Source of the DNA: a bacterium YEK0313
GTDB lineage: Bacteria > Pseudomonadota > Alphaproteobacteria > Rhizobiales > Phreatobacteraceae
Direction of reading: 5' to 3'
DNA length: 64,000 nt
Assembly (NCBI GenBank): GCA_000751295.2
Contig: CCMO02000001.1
Coordinates: 5,468,029 to 5,532,028 of the forward strand
The translations under genes and the position numbers were made by a program. The notes below the pieces were generated by a model, which made no database searches, had not been told where the DNA came from, and worked only from the letters and a program-made list of their open reading frames with translations. Of the stretch, positions 22,170 through 29,142 are shown piece after piece (positions within the stretch are counted from its first letter, which is position 1; every line of letters begins with the position of its first letter).

Positions 22170-23846
22170 ATGCTGCGCCAGAACGATCGCATCATCCGCG
22201 CCCCGCGCGGCCCCGAACTGGTCACCGGAAGCTGGCAGACCGAAGGTCCGCTGCGCCTCCTCATGAACAATCTCGATCCCGACGTGGCGGAACGCCCCGG
22301 CGACCTCGTGGTCTATGGCGGCATCGGCCGGGCCGCCCGCAGCTGGGACGCCTTCGACCGCATCGTCCACGTGCTGAAGCGGCTCGATCAGAACCAGACG
22401 CTGCTTGTCCAGTCGGGCAAGCCGGTCGGCGTCTTCCCGACCCATGCCGGCGCGCCGCGGGTGATCATCGCCAACGGCAATCTGGTGCCGAAATGGTCGA
22501 CCTGGGAACATTTCAACGCGCTCGATCGCAAGGGCCTGATGATGTACGGCCAGATGACCGCAGGGTCCTGGATCTATATCGGCAGCCAGGGCATCGTGCA
22601 GGGCACGTTCGAGACCTTTTCGGAAATCGGCCGCCGGCATTTCGGCGGCAGCCTCGCCGGCCGCTGGTTCCTGACCGCCGGCCTCGGCGGCATGGGCGGT
22701 GCCCAGCCGCTCGCCGCCACCATGGCGGGAGCTTCGATCATCGTGGTCGAGTGCCAGCCGAGCCGCATCGAGTTCCGCAAGCGCACCGGCTATCTCGACC
22801 GTTCGGCGGCGAGCCTCGACGAGGCGCTGGCGATGATCGACGAGGCGAAAAGGACCGGCAAGCCGGTCTCGGTCGGCCTCCTCGGCAACGCGGCCGAGGT
22901 CTTCAAGCAGGTGCTCGACCGCGGCCTCTTGCCCGACGTCGTCACCGACCAGACCTCGGCCCATGATCCCGCCCACGGCTACCTGCCGCTCGGCTGGACG
23001 CTGGAACAATGGACCGAGCGCCAGGAGCGCGACCCGGAAGGCACCGCTGAGGCGGCAAAGGAAGCGATGGCCGAGCAGGTGCGCGCCATCCTCGCCTTCA
23101 AGGCCAAGGGCGCGATCACCATCGACTACGGCAACAATATCCGCGCCATGGCGAAGGAGAAGGGCGTCGCCAATGCCTTCGACTATCCAGGCTTCGTCGA
23201 GGCCTATGTCCGGCCGCTGTTCTGCGTCGGCAAGGGGCCGTTCCGCTGGGTGGCGCTCTCGGGCGATCCGGAAGACATCTACAAGACCGACGCGAAGGTG
23301 CTGGAGCTGATCCCCGACGATCCCTTCCTGCACCAGTGGCTGATGAAGGCCCGTTCGCACATCAAGTTCCAGGGCCTGCCCTCGCGCATCTGCTGGCTCG
23401 GCCTCGGCGACCGCCACCGCGTCGGCCTCGCCTTCAACGACATGGTGGCGCGCGGCGAATTGAAGGCGCCCGTCGTCATCGGCCGCGACCACATGGATTC
23501 GGGTTCCGTGGCCTCGCCCATGCGCGAGACCGAAGGCATGCTCGACGGCTCGGACGCGGTCTCCGACTGGCCGATCCTCAACGCCCTGCTGAATTCCGCC
23601 TGCGGCGCCACCTGGGTCTCGTTCCACCACGGCGGCGGCGTCGGCATGGGCTACTCCCAGCATTCGGGCATCGCGCTGATCGCCGACGGCACGCCGGAGG
23701 CGCGCGAAAAGATCGGCCGCATCCTCTGGAACGACCCTGCGACCGGCGTCATGCGCCATGCCGATGCCGGCTATGACGAGGCGATCGCCTGCGCCGTCAG
23801 GCATGGCCTCGACATGCCGAGCCTCGCGGCGACACGGGCGGCGTGA
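22170..23846 (+). CDS. hutU: Urocanate hydratase (HutU-like, possibly altered specificity)
   Basis: 558 aa, the usual length for urocanase. NAD-binding GLGGMGGAQPLAATMAGA, the DQTSAHDP motif, DYGNNIRAMAKE, RPLFCVGKGPFRW, SGDPEDIYKTD, RICWLGLGDRHRVGLAF, VIGRDHMDSGSVASP and HHGGGVGMGYSQHSG are present. It adds water to urocanate using tightly bound NAD+ to give imidazolone propionate, or acts on an analogue such as a thio- or N-methyl-urocanate. From memory of standard HutU there are small differences in conserved blocks (ALLNSACGATWVSFHH instead of ALLNTASGATWVSLHH). The ATG at 22170 gives the normal start; the open frame upstream lies in the CoA-transferase gene. Confidence 0.9.
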   Translation: MLRQNDRIIRAPRGPELVTGSWQTEGPLRLLMNNLDPDVAERPGDLVVYGGIGRAARSWDAFDRIVHVLKRLDQNQTLLVQSGKPVGVFPTHAGAPRVIIANGNLVPKWSTWEHFNALDRKGLMMYGQMTAGSWIYIGSQGIVQGTFETFSEIGRRHFGGSLAGRWFLTAGLGGMGGAQPLAATMAGASIIVVECQPSRIEFRKRTGYLDRSAASLDEALAMIDEAKRTGKPVSVGLLGNAAEVFKQVLDRGLLPDVVTDQTSAHDPAHGYLPLGWTLEQWTERQERDPEGTAEAAKEAMAEQVRAILAFKAKGAITIDYGNNIRAMAKEKGVANAFDYPGFVEAYVRPLFCVGKGPFRWVALSGDPEDIYKTDAKVLELIPDDPFLHQWLMKARSHIKFQGLPSRICWLGLGDRHRVGLAFNDMVARGELKAPVVIGRDHMDSGSVASPMRETEGMLDGSDAVSDWPILNALLNSACGATWVSFHHGGGVGMGYSQHSGIALIADGTPEAREKIGRILWNDPATGVMRHADAGYDEAIACAVRHGLDMPSLAATRAA

Positions 23847-24017
23847 GGCGGGCCGGGATCGGCCGCTGCAGCCGTCGAATCGGCCCGCGCGCCTTCTCCT
23901 CGCGCCTGGCGGAGGCCGACGCCCGCCGGCGGTCATCAGGAAAACACGATGGTCGGGCAACCCGTCGCTCTCGCCTGACGGCCGCCCGCCGGACGTTTCG
24001 CGCGGCGCCGGCCGCCC

Positions 24018-24410
24018 TCATGCCTCGTCGCGCACATATTGGGCAAGGCCGTCGCCGAACGACCAGTTCTCCGGCTTGACCTCGACGAGGTTGATGAAGA
24101 CGTCCTGCGGCCGCAGCCCCGGATCGAGCGTCAGCTGCGCGACGATGGCGCGGTAGAGCGCCTTCTTCTGGGCGAGCGTGCGGGTATTGCTGACCGTCAG
24201 CTGGATGATGACGAGATCGTCGCTGCGGGCGATGCCGAGATAATAGGGGTCGTAGCTGAAATTGCCCTTGTCATATTCGTCGATCGTCATGAAGCGATCG
24301 TTTTCGGGCACGTCGAAGGTCTCCCTGAGCGCGGCATAGACGCCGTCGAGAATGGCCTTGCGGTGGGCGGGCGACTTGCCCCGGCGAAGCGATATGCGCG
24401 CGAGCGGCAT
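24018..24410 (-). CDS. Tautomerase-superfamily protein (malonate semialdehyde decarboxylase-like)
   Basis: 130 aa. The mature N-terminal Pro1 follows the initiator Met (MPLARISL), the catalytic base of this superfamily. FDVPENDRF places an Asp at position 37, matching Asp37 of malonate semialdehyde decarboxylase (MSAD). Of the two MSAD arginines (Arg73, Arg75) only the second has a counterpart (NTRT, Arg76); the first is Asn. The C-terminal ENWSFGDGLAQY is the family tail. So it may be a hydratase, a decarboxylase or a simple tautomerase. It is divergent from a LysR gene, which probably controls it. It is convergent with the end of the urocanase operon, so a link to that pathway is possible but unproven. 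Confidence 0.82.
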   Translation of the reverse strand: MPLARISLRRGKSPAHRKAILDGVYAALRETFDVPENDRFMTIDEYDKGNFSYDPYYLGIARSDDLVIIQLTVSNTRTLAQKKALYRAIVAQLTLDPGLRPQDVFINLVEVKPENWSFGDGLAQYVRDEA

Positions 24411-24492
24411 GGCCGGCTCCTCTGTCTCGTGGCTCGATGGAGCGACAATAGGCCGGCCTTGATCATTTCAAAATCCCATGCATTCTTGTTTC

Positions 24493-24504
24493 AGTGATTT
24501 CACT
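24493..24504. promoter_or_regulatory. Short palindrome in the tautomerase-LysR intergenic region
   Basis: AGTGA-TT-TCACT lies just before the LysR start in a locally AT-rich stretch. LysR proteins bind T-N11-A palindromes in such divergent spacers, so this is a candidate half of the operator; evidence is weak. Confidence 0.3.
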
Positions 24505-24509
24505 ATTGA

Positions 24510-25373
24510 ATGGCTGGAGCGATGAAAGCCCTCGATGTCGAGGCCGTGCAGGCCTTCGTGCTGACCGCCGAACTGAAGAGCTTCACGCGCGCGGCCGAGG
24601 CCCTGGCGATGACGCAGTCCGCCGTCAGCCTGAAGATCAAGCGCCTGGAAGACGGGCTCGGCCGCCGGCTCCTGGAGCGCACGCCCCGCCAGGTGCGCCT
24701 TTCCGCCGATGGCGACCTGTTCCTGAAGCCTGCCCGCGACCTCGTCGCCGCGCACGAGGGCGCGATGGCATCGTTCGCGGGTGAGCGGCGCCGCCTCGTC
24801 GTCGGCCTCAGCCACCATGTCGTCGGTGCCGAACTTCCCGTGCTGCTCAAGCGCATGAGCGCGGCCGAACCCGGCCTCATCCTGGAACTGCGCATCAACA
24901 CCTCGCGCGAACTGCTCGACGACCTCGACAGCGGTCAGATCGACGCGGCGGTCGTGCTCGACAGCGACAGCCGGCGGCTCGACGGGGAACCCCTTGTCGA
25001 CGAGGTCTTCGGCTGGATGGCGATGCCCGACTTTGAACAGCGCCCGGGCGAACCGCTCCGGCTCGCGACCCAGGCCGACAATTGCAGCGTGCGCGGCATG
25101 GCGGTCGGGGCGCTCGATGGCGCCGGCATTGCCTGGACCGAGGTTTTTGTCGGCGGCGGCATCCTGACGATCGGCGCCGCTGTCGCGGCCGGCCTCGCCA
25201 TTGCCGCGCTCGGCCGCCGCGTCGCGCCGGCAGGCGCGGTCGACAGGGGGCCGGAGCTCGGCTTGCCGCCCCTGCCGACGCGTTCGGTGGTGCTGCATAC
25301 GAGCCTGACCGATGCCCGGGCCCGGCGCGCCCTGCGCAACCTTTCCGCCGCGGTCCGGGCCAGCGCCGGATGA
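24510..25373 (+). CDS. LysR family transcriptional regulator
   Basis: 287 aa. Classical LysR HTH at the N-terminus (LDVEAVQAFVLTAELKSFT, AAEALAMTQSAVSLKIKRLE, LGRRLLERTPRQVRLSADG). The effector domain starts at about residue 90 (RRLVVGLSHHVVGAELPVLL). An alternative ATG at 24522 would remove four residues and leave the ribosome-binding GGAG too close, so 24510 is kept. It is transcribed away from the tautomerase gene, the usual arrangement of a LysR regulator with its target. Confidence 0.92.
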   Translation: MAGAMKALDVEAVQAFVLTAELKSFTRAAEALAMTQSAVSLKIKRLEDGLGRRLLERTPRQVRLSADGDLFLKPARDLVAAHEGAMASFAGERRRLVVGLSHHVVGAELPVLLKRMSAAEPGLILELRINTSRELLDDLDSGQIDAAVVLDSDSRRLDGEPLVDEVFGWMAMPDFEQRPGEPLRLATQADNCSVRGMAVGALDGAGIAWTEVFVGGGILTIGAAVAAGLAIAALGRRVAPAGAVDRGPELGLPPLPTRSVVLHTSLTDARARRALRNLSAAVRASAG

Positions 25374-25460
25374 AAACGCCGCCCGCTGGACGAGACCGGG
25401 AAACTTCCGCACTCTCGGCGCGGCCGGCTGCGATCGGCGGCAGGGAAGGAAAGACGCGCC

Positions 25461-25850
25461 ATGAAGGTCATCGATCACGCAAAACAGCCGCTCGACACGT
25501 GGCGTGACGGCGTGATGACGCGGATGCGCGTATCGGCGACCGTCGGGGCCCGCCAGCTCTGCATTTTCGAGCAATATTGCGACCCCGGCCTCGGTGCGCC
25601 GGTTCACCTCCATGCGGTCGAGGAAGTGCTCGAAATCATCGCCGGCACCGCCGAGATCACCGTGCACGACGCCACCGTCACAGTCGGCGCCGATCAGTCC
25701 GTGCTCATTCCTGCCGGCGCGCGCCACAGCTTCCGGAATGTCGGCCGGGACATCCTGCATGTCCGCGCCACCCTCGCCGCCCCGATCTTCGAGGCGAGCT
25801 ATGCCGACCGCAACGAGATCGCACGCCGCTATGTGCCGGACGAGGCCTGA
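25461..25850 (+). CDS. Cupin-domain protein
   Basis: 129 aa single cupin barrel. The metal-binding motif 1 is recognisable as GLGAPVHLHAVEEVLEIIAG (His, His, Glu), and motif 2 as VLIPAGARHSFRNVG (with His). It probably binds one divalent metal; an enzymatic or ligand-sensing role cannot be told apart. GGAAGGAAAG gives a strong ribosome-binding site. It follows the LysR gene by 87 bp on the same strand and precedes a small membrane protein gene by 55 bp. Confidence 0.85.
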   Translation: MKVIDHAKQPLDTWRDGVMTRMRVSATVGARQLCIFEQYCDPGLGAPVHLHAVEEVLEIIAGTAEITVHDATVTVGADQSVLIPAGARHSFRNVGRDILHVRATLAAPIFEASYADRNEIARRYVPDEA

Positions 25851-25905
25851 AGCCTCGTCTGCCCGCCGACATGCCGCGCCGGCTCATTCCGACGGAGCGC
25901 CTGCC

Positions 25906-26325
25906 ATGCCGACCTCGCCCGAAGCTGCCGCCCGCACCCGCGCCTTTGCCCGTGTCATCGGGCCCTGGCTCGCCATCGTGCCGGCGATCATCGCCGTGCG
26001 CGCGCCCGATCTCGGCGCCATGGCCGCAGGTTTCTTCCAGACGCCGATCATCGTCTGGATCACCGGTGCCCTGCTCCTGTTCTGCGGCCTCCTGATCATC
26101 GCCTTCCATCAATATTGGTCGGGCGCGTCGGCCATCCTGATTTCGCTGTTCGGCTGGTTCCTGGCGCTGCGCGGCTTTGCCCTGCTCGCCTTCCCCGACC
26201 TGTTCGAGCGGGCGGTGGACGATACCGCCGGCGCGACCTCTCTCGTACGGGCCGGCTTCGCCGGCCTCGTCCTGATCGGTCTCTGGCTCACCTACGAAGG
26301 CTGGCTGCGCAAGCCGCCCGCCTGA
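25906..26325 (+). CDS. Small integral membrane protein of unknown function
   Basis: 139 aa with four clear hydrophobic segments: FARVIGPWLAIVPAIIAVR, PIIVWITGALLLFCGLLIIA, GASAILISLFGWFLALRGFA and LVRAGFAGLVLIGLWLTYEG. There is no recognisable catalytic motif, and it resembles short unnamed alphaproteobacterial membrane proteins. The start at 25906 has GGAGCG upstream. It ends 8 bp before the convergent SDR gene. No function is claimed. Confidence 0.75.
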   Translation: MPTSPEAAARTRAFARVIGPWLAIVPAIIAVRAPDLGAMAAGFFQTPIIVWITGALLLFCGLLIIAFHQYWSGASAILISLFGWFLALRGFALLAFPDLFERAVDDTAGATSLVRAGFAGLVLIGLWLTYEGWLRKPPA

Positions 26326-26333
26326 ATCCGCCC

Positions 26334-27242
26334 CTACCGGTAGCCCGTCGCATCGGCGGCCCTGCCGGTTTCTTCGACCTCGACCAGATAGCGCCAGGCA
26401 TCCGGACGCGAGCCGTCGAGATCGGTGAAACCATAGACCTGGGCGAGGCCGCCGCTCGACAGCGACTGGCCGTTCCAGCGCGCGCGGTCGGGATCGGCGG
26501 CCAGCGCCGCGACCGCGCGCCCGACGAAGCGCGGCGTCTCCGAGATGACGAAATGCGGCACTTTCGCCGTCGCCTCGCGCCAGGTCTCCTCGGTGACGCC
26601 GAAGGCCTCCAGCATCATTTCCGACCTCAGCCAGCCGGGCGTCAGCGAGACGGCGGTCGCGCCATGGCCGGCAAGGTCCTTGGCATGAGCCCAGGCCATG
26701 CGGTTCACGGCGACCTTGGCAAGGTCATAGAAGGGCGACAGCCGATAGTGGTCGCGGTTGTAGTCGGCCGTGCCGTCGGTCACCTCGACGAGCAGCCCGC
26801 CGGGCTGCTCGATCAGCAGAGGCAGCGCGTGATGGGCGGTGATCAGATGCGTATCGATGCCGAGCCGCAAGAGGCGCAGGCCATTGTCGAGATCGTGGTC
26901 CCAGACCGGCTTGTTCCATTCGAACAGCTTTTCGCCGCCCCAGATGTCGTTGACCAGAATATCGAGCCGGCCCGCTTCGCGGCGGATGCGCGCCACCAGC
27001 GCCGCGACCTCCGCGCTGACGAGGTGATCGACGCGGACCGCCATGCCCTTGCCGCCGGCGGCCGTGACGAGCGCGGCCGTCTCCTCGATCGTCTCGGCGC
27101 GGGCATATTCGGACGGGTTGCCGCGCGTCGACCGGCCGGTGACATAGACGGTCGCCCCGGCCGCGCCGAGCTCGACCGCGATGCCGCGGCCGGCGCCGCG
27201 CGTGGCGCCGGCGACCAGCGCCACCTTTCCTTCCAGCTCCAT
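26334..27242 (-). CDS. SDR family oxidoreductase
   Basis: 302 aa. Rossmann loop AGATRGAGRGIAVELG, VTGRSTRG (NADP-type basic residues) and the variant ILVNDIWGGEKLFEW in place of NNAG. The catalytic region is FYDLAKVAVNRMAW, in which the usual YxxxK reads Y-DLAK. The C-terminal domain is longer than in classical SDRs. It is divergent from a TetR gene (27324) with an operator-like motif in the 81-bp gap, so it is most likely the target of that repressor. Confidence 0.87.
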   Translation of the reverse strand: MELEGKVALVAGATRGAGRGIAVELGAAGATVYVTGRSTRGNPSEYARAETIEETAALVTAAGGKGMAVRVDHLVSAEVAALVARIRREAGRLDILVNDIWGGEKLFEWNKPVWDHDLDNGLRLLRLGIDTHLITAHHALPLLIEQPGGLLVEVTDGTADYNRDHYRLSPFYDLAKVAVNRMAWAHAKDLAGHGATAVSLTPGWLRSEMMLEAFGVTEETWREATAKVPHFVISETPRFVGRAVAALAADPDRARWNGQSLSSGGLAQVYGFTDLDGSRPDAWRYLVEVEETGRAADATGYR

Positions 27243-27295
27243 GATCGCCTCCGCATGCCGGATCGGCGCGAGCGGTCTTTTCTGCAGCGCCAGGA

Positions 27296-27323
27296 TTATA
27301 TATAAATGATCATTCGGTTATAA
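27296..27323. promoter_or_regulatory. AACCGA operator-like motif between SDR and TetR genes
   Basis: The minus strand reads TATAACCGAATGATCATTTA, with the inner palindrome AATGATCATT and TATATA on the left. It directly abuts the TetR start codon and overlaps any -10 element for either gene. It shares the AACCGRAY core with the five motifs of the 3.7-11.4 kb island. Confidence 0.55.
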
Positions 27324-27971
27324 ATGGATGTCAAGTTGCCCCGCCCCAAGACGCTTCCCGACAGCGACGTGCTGGAGGCCGCGCTGAAGCTGATCCACGC
27401 CGGCGGTCCGGAAGCGCTGACCTTCGCCGCGCTCGCCAAGGCCTCGGGCCTGTCGGCGGCGACCCTGGTGCAGCGTTTCGGCAGCAAGGACGAGCTGAAG
27501 CGCCGCGCGCTTCACGCGGCCTGGGATCACCTCGACGCCCGGACGGCTCGTCTCGGCGCCACCCTGCCACGCAGCCCTGAGGGGGCCATTGCCATGCTGG
27601 TGGCGCTGTCCGCCGACTATGGCGGCATCGACGCCTATGCCGAGGGGCTGCTGGTGCTGCGCGAGGATTTCCGCGACCCGGGGCTGCGCGCGCGCGGCGC
27701 TGCCTGGAAGGCGGCTCTCGCGGCCGCGCTGGAGGCCCGTTTCGCATGCGAGGCCTCGGCACCTTCGGGCATCGGCCTGATGATGGCCTCGCAATGGCAG
27801 GGCTCGCTGCTCTGGTGGGCCTTCGAGCCGGACACCGACGTCACCACCGCGGTCGAGGACGGCCTTCGGCGCTTCGCTGCGGCTTTCGCCTCCCCGTCAC
27901 CCGCCGCGCCGGCAGATCGCCTCAGCGGCGGCGGCGCGCCTCGCCCGGCGTCCCGCCGAAGGCGCGCTTGA
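27324..27971 (+). CDS. TetR family transcriptional regulator
   Basis: 215 aa. HTH in residues about 14-58 (VLEAALKLIHAGGPEALTF, ALAKASGLSAATLVQRFGSKDEL). No Shine-Dalgarno sequence precedes the ATG, which follows the operator motif directly. The mRNA is probably leaderless or has a very short leader. The C-terminal 15-20 residues are Pro/Arg/Ala rich and lie in a 50-bp overlap with the convergent AraC gene. It is divergent from the SDR gene, which it probably represses. Confidence 0.87.
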   Translation: MDVKLPRPKTLPDSDVLEAALKLIHAGGPEALTFAALAKASGLSAATLVQRFGSKDELKRRALHAAWDHLDARTARLGATLPRSPEGAIAMLVALSADYGGIDAYAEGLLVLREDFRDPGLRARGAAWKAALAAALEARFACEASAPSGIGLMMASQWQGSLLWWAFEPDTDVTTAVEDGLRRFAAAFASPSPAAPADRLSGGGAPRPASRRRRA

Positions 27972-28809
27972 ACGCGGTGACGAAATTCGCCGCGTTGGAA
28001 TAGCCGGCGATGAAGGCCGCTTCCGCCACCGATATGCCGTCACGCCTGAGTGCATCGTGGGCTCGGTCGAGCTTGCGCGCCCGGACATAGTTCAGAACGG
28101 TGGTGTCGTGCGCGGCGCGGAACAGGCGCTGCAGCGTGTTGACGCTGAGCCCGACATCGCGCGCGATCGCCGTCAGTTCGAGCGGCTCACCGATATGCGC
28201 CTCGATATGGTCCATGATCCGGGCGAGCCGCTGGTGGTCCCGCGCGCCCATGCCGCGCCGCTCGGCGGGCAGGTGCTCGCGGGTGATCGCCTCCAGGCTC
28301 TCGGCGGCGATCTCGACGGCGCGGCTCTCCAGATAGAGCGGCAGGAGGCCGGGCCCGTAGGGCACCGGATTGAGGATCTGCTCGACCGCGCGGATCAGAT
28401 GCGCGCTCGGCCTCCAGCCGATCATCTCGCCCGAGCGCTTGAGGAAACCGTCGACGGCCCCATAGCCCGGGATCTCGCTCAAGCCCCCGGTCGCGAGCCA
28501 TTCCGGCTGCATCGTCACGACCACCTTGCGCACCCGCTCGCCACGCGCCGTATGCCGCGTGAAGCCGTCGGAATGCGCCTGCGAATAGACCACGCCCTTG
28601 AGGTCCGAGCTGCCCCGGTCCGCATCGTGCGTGCCGAAGCCGACATCGCGGTCGCCGATCACGACATCCGCGCCGCCGCTCAGGAACAGCACGGCGGTGA
28701 TGCCGGGCGACTGGACCGACTGAAAGGCGAGGTCCTGCATTTCGATCGCGTCGGTCCAGTGCAGGAACAGGCCCTCGCGCAGGCGGACCTGCGCGATGCG
28801 GCCGCGCAT
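27922..28809 (-). CDS. AraC family transcriptional regulator (PchR-like)
   Basis: 295 aa. The C-terminal double HTH is clear: ELTAIARDVGLSVNTLQRLF, then VAEAAFIAGYSNAANFVTAF and FGGTPGEARRR. The N-terminal half matches the siderophore-sensing PchR group in layout (REGLFLHWTDAIEMQDL and VRKVVVTMQPEWLA). It lies just upstream of, and divergent from, the TonB receptor/siderophore operon, so it is the probable activator of that operon with the ferri-siderophore as ligand. GAGGA precedes the ATG at 28809. Confidence 0.88.
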   Translation of the reverse strand: MRGRIAQVRLREGLFLHWTDAIEMQDLAFQSVQSPGITAVLFLSGGADVVIGDRDVGFGTHDADRGSSDLKGVVYSQAHSDGFTRHTARGERVRKVVVTMQPEWLATGGLSEIPGYGAVDGFLKRSGEMIGWRPSAHLIRAVEQILNPVPYGPGLLPLYLESRAVEIAAESLEAITREHLPAERRGMGARDHQRLARIMDHIEAHIGEPLELTAIARDVGLSVNTLQRLFRAAHDTTVLNYVRARKLDRAHDALRRDGISVAEAAFIAGYSNAANFVTAFKRAFGGTPGEARRRR

Positions 28810-29142
28810 GACGACGTCGTCCTCGGACCCGGCCGCCGCCCACCAGGTCGGCCACGCGGATCGGCCTCTCTGCTTGTTGCTGCTGCATCACCCTAGAACG
28901 ACTTTAGAATACAGAACGTTGCAGGTATGATAGCAGCTCAATATCCAAAAATCGAGACTGAGCAATTACTAGATTAAACTCATTCCAATGTAAGAATCCG
29001 GAATGAATACAGGCATCGTCATCTTTCACAAAATAGAATGGCGATTGCGCAAAACTGATGTTCATGGCATGAGCCCGCGTCGAGCGATAGGAATGCGGCC
29101 GCGGGGCCGACGGCTCCAGTTTCCGTGCCGGCCGAGGACTTC
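28810..29142. promoter_or_regulatory. AT-rich divergent regulatory region between AraC regulator and TonB receptor
   Basis: 333 bases without a gene. From about 28890 to 29075 the base composition is clearly AT-rich against the surroundings, as expected for two promoters. It contains the inverted repeat CATTCC-N13-GGAATG (28981-29005), a candidate site for the AraC regulator. I do not see a convincing Fur box. Confidence 0.55.

Noticed and set aside
28900..29140. Fur box upstream of the TonB receptor
   Set aside because: The region is AT-rich, but I see no GATAAT-type 19-bp palindrome. Only the CATTCC-N13-GGAATG inverted repeat stands out.
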